In this document: positions 32,665 through 45,709 of the stretch, in pieces
Layout of the letters: every line of letters begins with the position of its first letter
Numbering within the stretch: the first letter of the stretch is position 1
Origin: Chromera velia
Taxonomy: Eukaryota; Sar; Chromeraceae
Length of the DNA stretch: 64,000 nucleotides
Reading direction: 5' to 3'
Assembly (NCBI GenBank): GCA_018398765.1
Contig: JAHBMJ010001372.1
Span: forward strand, 5,991-69,990
Notes under the pieces: generated by a model
Told to the model about the DNA's origin: nothing
The model's input: only the letters and a program-made list of their open reading frames with translations
Databases searched by the model: none
Translations under genes and position numbers: made by a program

Positions 32665-35600
32665 GTCTCTGTTTGTCTCTGTGCAGACGTCGCGCCACAT
32701 CTTCGCAGGTGTCCACACACGTCTAAGCAGCACCTTGCCTCCAGCTCGGTCAGTAGGTCGATCATACTTTTTTCTTTTTTGTTTCGAAAAACGCAAGAGC
32801 CCCTCCCCGGCCGTACAGTTGGTGAGAAGGACGAGGCATTTTGTCTTTGACGCGGCTCACTTATTGTTTCTGCAGGCTGGCTGGGATGCTAGTAGCTGAG
32901 GAATACGCCCGCGGTCTCTCTTCTTCCGGTAGCGAGGAAGACGGTGAGGGGGGCAGTGGGGCAGGACTGCAGTTTGAGGAATTGGACGCCTTCGCATCCC
33001 ATCCCTTCTGCAGACCCTTCTTTGCTTTCTCTTGCTTCTCCTCACACAGAGGACGGGCACGATCCCGCACAGAGCGGAGTTTTTGGACAGAGCGTCCCCT
33101 CCCGTTCCTTTCTCAGATGGAGAAGGAGAGGGGCACGGGGGATTCAACAGGAGGAGGCCATAACCCCAATTTGCTGTTACCCGTCGACGTTGAGGAGGGC
33201 CACGATTCCTTCGGAAAGACCGCGGCTCCTCCGCCCTTCATTCTGCGACTTCGTGACTTGATAGCTGCACTCCCCCCTCAGCTGCTCGCTTTGGCAGCTC
33301 AGTCTGTCGAATTGCTTTCAGCTCATGAAGCAGAACCCCCAGGCACGGACAACCGTGGGCTGCTCACCACACGCGTGTTGAAGCGAGTGCATGAGCTTTA
33401 CAGCAGTGCCCCCCCTTCCTCTGTGAAGGAAGTCGAGTCTAAAGAAAAACCCCCATCGTCCGTCTCCGGTCCTACAGCCACAGAGACAGGAAAGGACGAT
33501 GCGCCAGTGAGACTCTCTGCAGAATCCGAAGGTCATCGGAAGGAAGGACAAGAGGACCCAGACGATCTCTACTTTGCGTCTCTCCCCTCATTGCCGTCTC
33601 TGTTGCACTTCTCCTCCTCTGGACAGAAAAAAGAGACAGGGGAAATATGCCAGCAAGAGGAGACAGACACCCACGCTGATCTGATGCCTCTCCGCCCCCC
33701 CTCGACGGTGTTGGAATGTCTGGAGCGTCTCCGGGGACCCGTGGCACCCCCTCTGATGGTAGACGAGGAGGCAGTCGTGGGCAGTGAGAGACGAGAACCC
33801 GTCTTCGCAGCAGCACGCAGAGTGGCACAGTCACTTCATGCGCTGCCGGCAATTCTAGCGTGCGTCACTTTGTTTCTTTTGCCCATCAATGTTTCACACT
33901 TTTTGTTGTGAGTTCATTCAGGTGCCCATGTATTCATTCGCCTTCGTCTGTCCATGCAGAGACAGAGACAGCAATGTGCCCTCTTATGTATCGCCAAGTG
34001 TGTTGTCTTTGTTTTTCTTTTCTTCTTTTTTTACTCGTTGTGGAAGATAGGAAAACGGATCTCTCTCTCTCTCTCTCTCTCTCGCGTTTGTGAAATGCAG
34101 GTCTCTTTGTCTAGAATGAGTCCATGCATGCAATACAACAACAAAGCCTGTCTGTCAACAATTTTCGTTGTGCGTTCTTCGCTCGTTCCGCCATCTTCAC
34201 CGTCATCACAAGTGGAGTAAAGTAGAGTGATGGAACTTCAACAGAATGTGTTCCTCTCCCTTCGTTTGCTCCCCTGCTCTATGACATTCGACTTGATTCT
34301 CTCCTCTTCCCTGCGAATGAATGCAGAAAGAGGGAGGTGGAGCTGGGGCAAGTCGCGGGAACTCTCGTGAACACGTCAGTCAGTCGGTGAGAGAGAAGTA
34401 AAGACAGCGCGAAGCGACTTTGTGTGTGCAGCAATCTCTGTCTTTCTTTCAGCGAACAGATGCTCTTCTTTTTGTTCTTTCCAAACCCTTAACTGTCGTG
34501 TCTTTCATGATGACGTCCTCTTGTGTAGTCGCGTGCACTCACTTCACTTCCCGCAGAAATTGCCTCCCTCACAGAAAAAAGGGGAAAGAAGAGAAACACG
34601 GAAGCGTGTCTAACCCACCATCATTACCTGCACTCACAATTTTCTGTTTCATCTGACAAATTGAGTCTGCGTCTGTGTGCCTGCGTTTGTTGGCATGCAG
34701 GCTCCTGGACCTCCCCGACGCGTGCGCGCTTGAGGATTTCGATCGCCTGGTCCTCTCTGGTCTGGTGGCTCTGCTGTCCTTCGAGCCGTACGAGGCTGGG
34801 GCTGCGTGCTTCGAGAGACTGAGAAGGAAGGACCTCTCAGTCGGGCAGCGGCTCTCGATCTTAGAGGCTGTGGGGGGGGCGGCAGAGAGGATGGGGGGGA
34901 CCTTTGAGGAGTCAGGGAGGAAGCAGGAAAGGAGGGTAAGGGGGGAAAGGGGCGGGGAGAAGACGACCCGCAGTTGGGCTCTGGATAAGAGGCTAAGGGC
35001 GGAGGGGGGTGTAAAGGAAGTGTTGGAGGAAGTGGAAGAGGAGGGAGAAGAAGATGAGGAAGTCACAGGTGTCAGAGACTTGCCTCGAAACGACACGCAG
35101 AGTGAAGAAGGACGGAAGAACCCGATGATTGTCGAGATTGGAGATCAGTCAGAAGACCAGAAAGGGGGGGGCACAGAAAGCATCGTAGAAGAAGATGGAG
35201 GAGAAGCTTCCAGGAAGCAGAACTCAGAGGCCTCCAGACCCACAGCCGTCCCTGATGGAGAAGGGGACATTGAAGAGGAAACGAAAGAGGGAGAAAAAGG
35301 GAAGTCTGTCCAGACTCGACGGTTTGCCTCTGCTGCATCTGTCGTGAAGAGCCGACCTAATTTCTTTTCTTACCACGCCCTCTTTTTCTTCTTCGGCCTC
35401 CTGGACCCCCACCGCCCGTTTCTGTCTGAACAATCCTCCCTCCACTCCTCACACACAAAAGGGGGTCTCAAGTCTGTTGGGCGTTCTCTGCTGAAGACTG
35501 GGGGAGAGGGTGAGGAGGAGACAGGAGAGGAAGAGGCGGACTTCGACTCGTGTTGGCACGGCCGTCTCCTCCACTCCCTCGCACAAATCCTCGAGGCGGC

Positions 35601-36572
35601 AGGTGGGTGGAGCGGGGGTGAACCTGGCTGTGCCCTCGGAAGACGGCAACCTTGAATGGCTTGTGCAAGTATAAGGCTGATTGTCGCCCCGCTTTTCCCG
35701 CTGCAATTACCAAAAGAGAAGGGAAAGGCGATTTGGAGGAGCAGGAAACATGAAAAGTTGTTTTCATGAAGTCGGTTTTGCTTCCCAAAGATGTCACACG
35801 CATGATTCACAGAGACACTTTCCTACTTGTGTCCTTAAAACTGCTCTATCGATTTCTTGACGCATTCATTGTCTTCCTGCAGGCCCCCTTTGCAGAGGAG
35901 CAGAGTCGATGTGCGAAGCTGCAGTGGAGGTCGTTGCGTGTGTTCTGAAGTCTCCAATCCTAGGAGGAGGAGAGGTGAGGCAAAGGACCCCCGAGGATTT
36001 CTCCTTTGGACCTCATGGGCCTTCTTCTACCTACTCAGTGAGGTACTCAGGGCTGGACCCTTTCGTGCGGCGTTCAGCTGTCTTGCTGCTGGGAAGTGCG
36101 GCTGCGAAAAGACCACAGACGGTGGCTGTGCAGGCAGATCGACATTGCTGGTGGTCAGCTTGAGCGGGCGTGGGTTGCATTGTACGTTTCTCTTTCATTC
36201 AATCTCTCCCGTTGTTGGTGGAGTGCGAATGGTGTGTGGTTGTTCAAGTTTTTCTTGGGGATGCTTTGTCAACGCTTCCTTCGATATTCTGCATCATTAT
36301 CTCCATTTCATGGAGTCAGTGGGCGAAGTCTACAAAAAGTCTGGATCGGCTCTTCTGTTGGAATAGGCGTGCTGAACCATGCGCACCATCGCAACAAGAT
36401 AAGGAGAAACTCATGATGGTCTTAAATTCAGTCGAGCTTCAAATGAACATGATGACAATGATGGTGGCATCGTGTCCGCAGGTTATTGCCCTGGTTGAGA
36501 CGGCTTCGTGATGCTGAAGGTGACCCTTTAACGAGAGAGATGGCAGAAGAGATCTGCAGAGCTCTGTCTTAA
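31342..36572 (+). CDS. TELO2/Tel2-like protein (TTT complex), multi-exon
   Basis: Exons 31342-32280, 32687-32748, 32876-33859, 34701-35602, 35883 to about 36130, and a last exon 36482-36572 join with matching phases for the first five. Recognition rests on two segments: ARLAGMLVAEEYARGL, formed across the exon 2/3 junction, and LLDLPDACALEDFDRLVLSG followed by LSVGQRLSILEAVGGAAERM in exon 4, which fit the conserved Telomere_reg-2 domain. Tel2 with Tti1 and Tti2 stabilises PIK-related kinases (ATM, ATR, mTOR). The last exon ends LPWLRRLRDAEGDPLTREMA…RALS. Between exon 5 and the last exon a coding stretch (QIDIAGGQLERAWVAL, ending near 36179 at a GTACGT donor) is in a different frame from the exon 5 body, so an intron or frameshift around 36040-36135 is unresolved. 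Long acidic inserts (EEVEEEGEEDEE) make the product over 1,000 residues, longer than animal TELO2. Confidence 0.8.
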
Positions 36573-37100
36573 TCGATTCACTGCATGCTGACGATTGAAC
36601 GCGAGGTTGTGTTCCGACGTAAAATATAAGAAGAACATCAACTTTGAATTGCGAGCTGTAAATTCTCAGAATCAAAAACATGTTCATGTTTCATAAATTT
36701 AATTGATAGATCATGATTATGTCTTATAGACTAAGTTATAGTTTAAAGAACAATAATATAGCTAGCAGTTTTAGTATGGCTATTTCCCTATTCAGATTAT
36801 TATCACCGGCTTAAACGCACGGCTTTAACCGCTTCAATTTTAATAATAATCCAATTCAATTTATCACGTCTTTAAGAAATTATGATTCTCAACTACTACT
36901 AGAACTACTACTATAGGATGAAAATTAACTAATGAAAACAAAATACAAAGTAGTAAAAACGTGTACATATCGGTCTTTTATCTACCCTTCTGACACTCAA
37001 GGCTACTTAAAATTTTGTGCCGCTCAAAAATCCATTCTTGAAAGGCTGCGCCGCAGGCGCAGCCTATGTCTTGAAAAGCCGCGCTGCATGAAAGGCTTAT
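36573..37100. other. AT-rich intergenic with GC-rich hairpin
   Basis: Non-coding and AT-rich. 37044-37064 is a perfect 9-bp inverted repeat around GCA (GGCTGCGCC/GGCGCAGCC), standing out from AT-rich surroundings. It lies downstream of the TELO2-like gene and could be part of a 3' end or a dispersed repeat. Confidence 0.5.
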
Positions 37101-37103
37101 ATC

Positions 37104-37764
37104 TTAAAAAAAGATGTTATATACACAGGAAGATGAGTTGCTAACAGAGAGGAAAGCCGAAAGAGGAAAAAATAACTTTCTAAATACGTACACAAATTCT
37201 GTCGGGAGCACTTCGTCTGGTGTGGGGGCCCACTCAGTGCTCCTCTCTGCATAAAAGTCAAACACGACTACGTGTTTCACCTCTTCTAACGGCGACCCTC
37301 CTTCAGTAACCCCCAAACTTCTTGTACGCAGCTCTTCTTTCGCTTTCTCTCTCATCAAGCCATCTATACCTGAATCTGTCAGCACTCTTCTTCTCTAAGC
37401 AAAGCGATTTTTTGTTCTCTGACATGTGCCCGGAGAAGCAAAAAATTTGCTCCTTCATGTTTGGAGGAGGTTAACACGAAGAGGGAATGAAAGAGAAGGG
37501 GGGTGGAAGGCTCCTCTTTTTTTTCTGAATTTTGTACACGTGATACAGTGTTACCTGAATAACACATGATATACCCCTTGCATGACTCGCGGCTACGACT
37601 GCGCTGTCCTCTGAGATATTGCGCAGTTGCCCTCTGAGCCTGTACGTCGTTGCCGGGGCTCCATGAATAGGCTGCAAGAAAAACGCCGTGCAGAAACTTC
37701 GGAAGCATGCCGGGGCCGTAGTTTCCAGGGCCGCGCGCTGCTCCGTAAAGGCAGCGCATCGCAT
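37104..37764 (-). CDS. two-exon protein of unknown function, possible targeting peptide
   Basis: Exon 1 runs from the ATG at 37764 to 37555 (70 codons) and ends in CAG/GTAACA. Exon 2 starts at 37394 behind CTTAG and keeps phase 0. The N-terminus MRCAAFTEQRAALETTAPAC is Arg/Ala/Thr-rich with few acidic residues, resembling an organelle-targeting peptide. Exon 2 looks globular: VLTDSGIDGLMREKAKEEL and EEVKHVVVFDFYAERSTEWA. After DEVLPTEFVYVF the frame turns hydrophobic and unconvincing until a stop at 37104, so an intron probably starts near GTGTACGTA (around 37190) and the 3' exon lies further left. I do not recognise the family. Confidence 0.5.
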
Positions 37765-37849
37765 CGCACATGAGATAAATTTTGGCGGCACGAAATGGTG
37801 CCGCCACTCAAAAATCCTAAGTTGAAATTAAGTGTCACTCAAAAATCTA

Positions 37850-40382
37850 ATCTTGAAAAATATTTTCAAGAGCAGCTTGGAGTGTCGGGGGGGTACTTTT
37901 ATTGATTGCATGTACTGATTAGAACGTATTTAATGATCTAGTTATAATTCTAGTAGGCAGTAAATATGTCTACGAATATATGTCAATCAATTAATCATAT
38001 AGTTACAGACTTACAGTGTGCCAACTATAGTAATCCCTGTGATTACATAGCAACAATGATATTAAATTTGATTTTTAAAATTTTTCTAGGCTTTTCTGGT
38101 TATAAACAGAAAGCTAAATGAACTCAGGGCTACACTCAGGGAGCCAAACAGAGACTAGGCCTTGGACTAGGCCTGGATTCTATATAAATATATATACTAT
38201 ATATTTTAATTTCAAATATATATATATATATATATATATATTCATATATATAAACTGACTTGTCAACCGAAGTCATCAAACCAATTTATGATGAGTAGTA
38301 TCCTAGGTAGTAGACACAGATGGGGTAATATATTTTTTTGTATATTTATATATTATATTCTAGTTCAGAAAAAATATATAGAAATACATGTATCTAGAAT
38401 CCAGGCCTAGAACAGAGAGTTCTTTCACATGTCTGTCTCTAGGTCTGTCTGTATTCAGTTCCTACTAACTTCCTAGTCTGCTTGTGTGAATGTGTGTATA
38501 AGCCCAAGTGCATGCGTGTCACGCAGCGTGTGAGAGGATGGTGCCAGGAGAGCAAGAAAAAAGAAGTCCTGTCAAGCACGTCAGTAAGCTGTTGAATATT
38601 GGTCTTCATGTCCCTCTTTCAGACAATATGTATCTGTACAAATGGCGGACAAGCCAACGACTTGTTCGGTACAAGCCTGGCAAGTCATACGATTTCTCTT
38701 GATTCTCATGGTCTTCTTCTCACCATGAAGGATGCAGCAGAAGGGGAAGCTGTCCTTCTATTACCTTCCATCACTCGCTGTCCTTCGTGCCTGCCTCTGT
38801 TTTCTTGGAGAATGCGGAGAAAGATCAGATAAAAATGGTTCGGGACAGTGGTAGGCTAAGTGGGAAGATTCTTGACTCAAGTCTGCAACGAAGGGCAACG
38901 AGGGTTCGTTTGTTTGAATTGTGAGAAGACGGATTAAGCGAGTTGAGAGACAGAGGTGAAGGAGATAGGAGTGCGTCAGAGAGCGACTGACTGACTGTGA
39001 GTCGATCCTCCCCTCTCCTTTCCTCTCTTTATTACCTCTGACTGTCTTCTCGATACTCTGCTGAACTCACTCACAATCCTGCATGGTTGTTTTGTGCATC
39101 TGCCTCCCCCCCTCTTTGGTTTTTTTTTCTCCATGCCTCCGATCAGACATTTATCTTCGTCCTCTCCCTTTTTTTGTGTTTGATGGGAATCGGAAAAGAA
39201 CAGAGTCTCTCCCTCTGTCTCTTTCGAATCTCTGAGAGGCCTACAGTCGGATGGAGGGATAGTACACAGCAAAATTGCGTGAAGGGCCCCTTCGCTTTTT
39301 TCCCCCAGACTTTCTCCTTTCTGCATGAGGTGAAGAGGGGGGAACGCACCAGAAGAGGAGATCCTGCTTTCCTTTCCTTGTTGGTTTCTAAATCAGGAGT
39401 AGACTTCACTTCAGTGCAAGGAACCCCCTTCTTGCCCCTGTGTTTGTCAAGAAAGAAAAAGGAGAAAAAAGAGGGAAAAAAGAGAAAAAATGGGCTGCGA
39501 AAGTGACGGATCGAAGTCATTGTGCACAAACGCTCCAATCAGGAAGCAGTTTGGACAGACGAGTTTTTCTTCTCTCTCCCGCCCTCCACTATCCCAGAGG
39601 ACGGACAAGAATCTTCCTTTCCGTGCAGAGACGGGAAGGAAGGTGAGGGACGAAGTGTGGTTAGGGCAACGAAGTGGAGGACGTGAAGTTCTTCCACAGG
39701 AAAGCCGGTGGTCCTCCTAGCAGACGCACAGAAAAAATACACAAGAAGACACACACAGGCAGACAGATATGAATGCATATGCAGGCAGACAGAGTAGATC
39801 CCTCCATGCAGTCACACACGTGCATGTCGAAACGAAACGCCATGTGCGTGCAGCTAGTGAGAGGATAAGACACAGGAAGAAGAAGAAGGAAAAGAAGGAG
39901 GCCCAGAACGATCCTTCCTGAGTTCACGGAAGAAGAAAGAAGTGGCACAGCAGTGCCTTACTCTTTTGTTCTCTCTCTTGCCCTCATCGACCTTTTTGCT
40001 CTCTGCATGCCTCTTTGGGCGGACAGGAGGGCAGAGATCTGTATGATACAGCAGATGCTCTCTCTGGAACGTGGACACAAAGACAGAAAGAAAAATGGAT
40101 AAAGGCCATTTGTCTGCCTCTTTTGCTTGCTTCACCGTTTTCCATTCTTTTTGTTTTCTTCTTCCTTCATTCTTGTTTTGTCCTTGTTTCTGTGCTTCCT
40201 TCCTTCCTTCCTTCCTTCCTTTCTTTCTTTCTGCCTGCCTGTCTCGGTATTGCTTCGACCCAGCGTCTCTTCCCTCTCTCCATTGTGTCACATCCTGCTC
40301 GTCCATACGACTTAATTATTTTTGCCCATTCATTCATTCATTCATTCATTCATTCATCCATTTGTTCTTCTCCTGCCTCCAG
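37850..40382. other. largely non-coding region
   Basis: 37870-38460 is AT-rich with a (TA)n run at 38217-38245. 38480-38830 contains a plus-strand stretch behind TTTCAG with NMYLYKWRTSQRLVRYKPGK that might be an exon but lacks support. 38990-39500 is pyrimidine-rich on one strand. 40190-40216 is (CCTT)n and 40327-40362 is (ATTC)n. No gene model can be defended. Confidence 0.35.
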
Positions 40383-40498
40383 CTTACAGGGAAGCACAAA
40401 AAGCCGAAAATTTGGTTGCGATTGCTTCATACGATGACAGCGAACGGATGCACTTGTACGTGGAGGGGGAAAAGTGGGGGAAAGAGAGAAAACACGTG
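40383..40498 (+). CDS. candidate internal exon, unknown protein
   Basis: A 116-bp stretch between an acceptor (CTGCCTCCAG) and a donor (CACGTG/GTCAGT) reads YREAQKAENLVAIASYDDSE…GEKWGKERKHV, a balanced soluble sequence unlike the repeats around it. It would need a one-base leftover from an upstream exon and leaves phase 0. No neighbouring exon can be connected with confidence. Confidence 0.3.
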
Positions 40499-40781
40499 GT
40501 CAGTTCCATTTGCGTTTAGGAAAAACACAAGGAAAAGGAAGAAAGGATGAGAAAGAGAAAACGTGCAACCAGCTCTCCAGAGAAGGAAACAGGGAGGTCA
40601 CGCCTCGGCTTGCAACAGTGAAGTGAAATGACTTAATTGTTCCGTTTCTTTCCGTCACTTCATTCCTCCCTTCCTTCTTTGCCCATGCATCTACCTCAAC
40701 GCAGAGCAAAAGGAAGGAAGGAAGGAAGGAAGGAAGGAACGAAAAGAGAAATTCGGCGTTCTTTCTTTCCATTTCCATTTC

Positions 40782-40812
<31 letters not shown>

Positions 40813-42299
40813 AGTGGGAGTATGGGTGGATCAATGAAGGTGTGTGTCATGGGAGGGCAGCGCAAAGGGACAAACAGGCGAGAGCTTTCATGAAGGTGCC
40901 GGCACATCCATTCTACACGATCCGCCTGCGTTTTTTGTCTTCCCTTTCCTCTCCATCCATCCCCCCTTGGCATCCTACCATCACACTCTGACCGAGCTTT
41001 CCCTCCCTTTTCCCGTGTCTCTCCTGAATTCTCCTTCCCGCACGGTTCGCGGGGGGACGCTAGAAAAGACTACTTTTTCGTCCTTTCAGGAGGGGGAACG
41101 ATCCCTTTTGCTTCCTGACTGACTTCTATTTTGTTGAGTCATGAGAGACAGAAGCGGTGGCGGCAGGAAAGGGGAGGGCGCAAAATTGAAAGAACGACAC
41201 GTTCCTACCAGAAGAAAAAAAATCGATGCAGATAGATAGACCCATGTGCTGACGAGTTTTGCGAGGCCCACGGAGTTTTGACGCCTGTGTTTCCCCCTCC
41301 CTATTATTATTCACTTTTGACCATCACACACACATACACACACACACACATCACAGCACGCCAGGAGACTGCCAGAAAGACCCCACTCGCTTTGCGAGAG
41401 AGACCAGAAGTAACGGTAAGAGAGAAAGAGAGCGCGCAGGCTAGAAGAGAGGAGGCATAGTTGAGATATGTATCACAGCAAGCAAGGACGCATCCGAGAG
41501 GATTTATTGATCACACTCACTCACTCATGTGCGATTTCAATGCAAAACCGCGGACTCACTCACTTACACGTGTACGCATAGACTCACTTGCTGACACCAC
41601 GCAAAGAAACCAAGCGCAAAGGAAGGAAGACAGGCACATATGAGAATGCGCCCTCATCTTGCAGTCCCTTCCACATGCTCACAGACTCACTCACTCACAG
41701 CAACAATGCAAAAACATGCACACTTACTTTCACGACTTCATTCATTCACGAATTAGATCAGATCGGATCAGGTCATTGGGTTCGGACAGAGTAGGAAGGA
41801 AGGATAGATAGAAGGAAACATAATATGGGGATATATGTTTCTGTTCAGTGTGTACTCAGACAGAAATACGAAAGAAGCCGACACTCCAAAAAGTACAAAG
41901 GAACACCGACGACCGTCTTCTTCCTGATGGAAAAAAGAAGACAGACTATATGTTTCTTCTTCTCCCTTCTTTTCTTCATGGACACAATAGGCAAAAGAAA
42001 GAAAGCAACAAAGACAAAGGAACATCACGACAACTCAGACAAAGTGGGCAGGGGGCCCGAAAGGTGAAAGTTAAGCGCCCCTTGCCTCTCCACCTCCCGA
42101 CAGACTTTCACGTGATCACTGGTTTCACACGCTACTCCTCTGCTGCTTCCACTCAAGACAAGAAAGAGAAGAAAAGAAAACAAGGCAAGAAAAACCAACA
42201 AAAATTAAAAATGACAACAAAACGAAAAAGGAAACTGCACGTGGGGACCGGCACCGTCATGTTCTTTAGACAGAGGTGGGGGGGTGGGGGGGCGTCCCT

Positions 42300-42339
<40 letters not shown>

Positions 42340-43079
42340 AACACACAGATCATTTGAAGTGGATGGAGGCAGAGATTATATACACAGGACAAACAAGTCT
42401 CCTTTCTTATCCTGCTTTTCTCTGTTTGATGTTTCCTTTGTTTTTGTTTCTTTGTCACCCTTGCTTCAGAGGGTTCTGTATACAAAATAAATACAGAAAG
42501 AGACAAGAAATGAAGAGCGGAAAAAGAAAGAAAAACCTGAAGGAAGGAGGAGAAAAAGAAGGAAAAACTCGAAGGAAGAAAAGGTGCCCTCTGCGTTCCT
42601 TCCTATCTTGGGAGAGGAGAATGAAAGCAACTGAGTGGGTAATTAACTGGGAGCGACAGCAAGGAAGGAGGGAAAGAAGCGGATGAGAGAGACCCTGATT
42701 TCCGTCCATCCCCCGAAACGATCTCCTTGCCTCCCTCACTCTTATTTACGCCACTTTCTTCCTTGCCTCCGCAGTCTGTCCGTCCAACACGCGGTAAAAC
42801 CATGAATAACACAAAGAGAAGCAGAGAGAGAGAGGGAAAGAGAAAAAGAGAGAGAGAGAAAGAAAGAAAGGAAAAGAAACCCCCCCGCGTGTACGGTTGC
42901 ATGGCCCTCGGTTCCTTCCTTCCTTCCTTTCTTTCTTTTCTGTTAATTGACAGTCGGTTGGCTTACACCAGACAGACATAAAGACGGACTGGTGGAGAGA
43001 CTGAGGGATCAAAAGATCAACTCTCCCTCCAGTTCCTTGCTCGCCTACTTCCCTCATTCCTTCACATCATCTCTTCTCC
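40499..43079. repeat. simple-repeat-rich non-coding region
   Basis: Contains (GGAA)n near 40711-40738, (CTGT)n near 40783-40808, (CA)n near 41327-41350, CACTCACTCA runs near 41515-41700, (CAGA)n at 42300-42334, and purine-rich AAAGAGAGAG tracts near 42820-42880. Open frames follow base composition. No supported gene. Confidence 0.5.
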
Positions 43080-45709
43080 TCACACCCCCATGGCATCATC
43101 ACCCTCCTCCTCATGGGTTTGTCCTTCTGCTTCTTTCTGACCTCCCTCTTCTTCCTCTTTTCTCTCCTCCTCAGTCCGCTGCTTCTTCGGGGGCCTCCAC
43201 ACACCCGGGTGGTGCTGCTGCTGCGGGCCCCCGGAGGCTTCACCGAATCCCTCAAAGTGCTTCATCGCCTCACCATGAAGGTGAGTGCCTTGAGGAGGTG
43301 CGGCGCCAGGGAAACGGACACGCGGGCCCGCCGCCTCCACCCCCCCTCCCCCACTCCACACACGCCCGGACCCCGACCCAAAGTGGGGCGTCACATCATC
43401 CACTAAGCGCAGAGACGGAGGAGACGGATGGGAAGAGGAGTCACGAGGCACCATCTGAGGGGACCCCAACAGCCCCCCCAGACCCCCAAAGGCCCTCAAC
43501 TCCCCTGGCAGACAGACCCCCTGCCTCTCCCTCTCCCTGTGATCATCCCGATGATGCCCGTCTCCCTGATGAGAGTGAAGGAAAGGAAACCCCCCCAGGG
43601 CGTGGTTTGCCCTCACCCCCCCGTGTCCAGTTGAGAAGGAGGAGGACAGAGGGCCGAAGGAGGAACCGCCTGCGGTCCCCCCACCCCCATTCAGCTGGGA
43701 AGGGGTGGGACCTCTCTCGCGAGATGCGCGCAGTTCTGCACCATTTGATGCCCTTGTCGGTGTCAGACCTTTCCTCCCTGTTGCAATGGCACTCAAGGGG
43801 GTCCCTTGTCTCTGCTGCTGCTGCTGCTGTGTGTGCGGGTGGGTGTTGGAGTTGGGGTTAGGCGGTCCTGCCCTCTCGAGACGCACCGGTCCTGCGCCTG
43901 TCGTCAGCCTCTCCCACCCTGCAGCAGCTGCCCCTCCGCCTCCAGTACGAAGAGACGGGAAGGGATGCAGGGAGGCGGCGTGATGGGGGTGGGGGGGGAC
44001 GAGGAGTGAGCCTCCTCCATTGGAGTGTGTGTGGGAGGGGGAGGCTGCAAGGAGGGTGGAGTCTCTTCGGGCTGCCCTGTTGTTCTCTGAGAGGGGAAGT
44101 CGACGGGCAGGGACGCGACTCGGCGTGTGCTTGCCCGTCGCACCCCCCCCCCCTACATGGCTCTGGGGTGACTGCCCGAATGTGAGGTTGCCTAGGGACT
44201 CTTCGTCCTCTTTTCTCCTTTCCTCGAGAAGACCACCGACCATGCAAAAATCCCCCTCACTCCCTGAACGATCTCTTCGCACAGGGGTCTTGTCGAAGGT
44301 CCCAACAACCGCTGCGGATGCACCCCCGCGTCTTGAAGGGGACGCCAGGGAGGCAAGGGGGGACGCCTGGGGTGATTTGTGGAAATCGGGGAAACCAGGG
44401 GGACTTCCTATGTCCATTCGGAATCTGTAGGCGCGGTGTTTGAGATGGGGGGTAGGGCTCTGGCAGAGTTGTTCGGATCTGTTCGGTGAGAGGGGATTCG
44501 TCCGGGGTGCCTCTGGAGTCCGATCACCCCCGACGTCCTCAGCTCTTTGCGGTGTGCAATCTCTCTTTGTTGCTCTGTTCTCCTTCTCCACTTCCCCCTC
44601 TTCGTCCGACATCCCCCTTCCATCACTCCCGTCTCCTTCTTCCTGGAGATGAAGAGGACGGGGAAGACGGTTACTACTCATTCCTCCGATCCCTCCCCTT
44701 CCCTTCTCTTCCAGAAACGGACGTTCAGAGAGGGGGGCAGCGCCAGAGGAGGAGAACTGCAGTCGTTCAGACACATGAGGGGAAGGGACAGGGACGCGGG
44801 GACCCGTCAGGGGTGACAGGGCGCCTCTGCCGTCCATCTCAACGTCAGTGCCATCATTCCCCCACGGTATGTGCCCCCCTCCCCCTGCTGTCACCCTCCC
44901 CTGATCCAACGGATCTAGAGCAGAGCCCCCCCCCGACAGAGACGAAGAAACCCCCACTGCCGACCGCCCCAATCCTTCACGAGAGGCCACGAGGGAATGG
45001 GAGTGTCTCCCCACGTCCTGGAAGGACGCCAGGGTGTCGATGGACAAATCCGTGGGACCACGAGAGGCCCCGGCATACCATGGATGCAGGTGGGAGCCCC
45101 CAGCCTTCCTGGGCCTTCGGGCGTACATGGGAGAGCGGGATGGGGTCCCCCCGTGCCTCTGCTTTCCACCCGACAAGGGAAGGACGTGCTTGTCTTCTTC
45201 TCCTTCGCGAGGACCCTGCAGAGAGAAGAAGAAGGAAAATAGATGCAAGGAACAAAAGAGGTCATTCACACAGGCAATAAGAAAAATCTGTGTTGTTGTT
45301 CGCTGTCCTTTTTGTGGTGCTGCACCCCTTGTTGACAGCCAGAGATTGTTGCTTGACTCTCCTGTCTCTCTGCGTTCCTTCCCACCTGTAAGCACAGTCT
45401 GGGCACCTGGGGATGATCCGTCTGCCCTTCTTCATCTCCAACAGTGCACCCTCTGGAAAAGCGCTTGTTGATGGACGACCCCAGAGACCCACAGGAGTTC
45501 TGGAGAAGGTCATCGGAGACGTTGTGTCGCTGTTGCGCTCGTAGGGGAGAGGAGAAGTCGAGAGAGCAGTCAACTCCCAACTGGAGAGGCTTGGCGTGTT
45601 TCTTCTTGCCCCCATCCCCATTGCTTATGCTCGTGAGAGGAAAAGCACCGAAGGGGTCCCCGAAGGAGTTTCGGGGTTTGTGGAAAGGCGAGGTGTCGCG
45701 TTCCGTCAT
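43080..45709 (-). CDS. large disordered Gly/Ser/Pro-rich protein, nuclear-type (two exons)
   Basis: Exon 1 runs from the ATG at 45709 to 45386 (108 codons, ending CAG/GTGGGA). Exon 2 starts at 45215 behind CTCTCTGCAG and reads to a stop at 43080; phase is 0 at the junction, giving about 820 residues. No folded domain is visible. Features are a KEN-box-like EVEKENRATKRD, many Ser/Thr-Pro sites (CTPQR, KTPVRRD, HTPSRVPARR, LTPTRA, SPNRSE, SPSRR), poly-Gln and poly-Gly runs, and a basic cluster PPKKQRTEEER near the C-terminus that could be a nuclear signal. Many CDK-type sites with a KEN box suggest a cell-cycle-regulated nuclear protein; that is inference from short motifs in a disordered sequence. 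Further exons at either end are possible. The CpG-rich, GC-rich composition differs from the flanks. Confidence 0.7.

Noticed and set aside
43113-45471. Many plus-strand frames opposite the disordered protein
   Set aside because: They are Pro/Arg/Cys-rich antisense shadows. The minus-strand model has a phase-matched intron and far longer frame.
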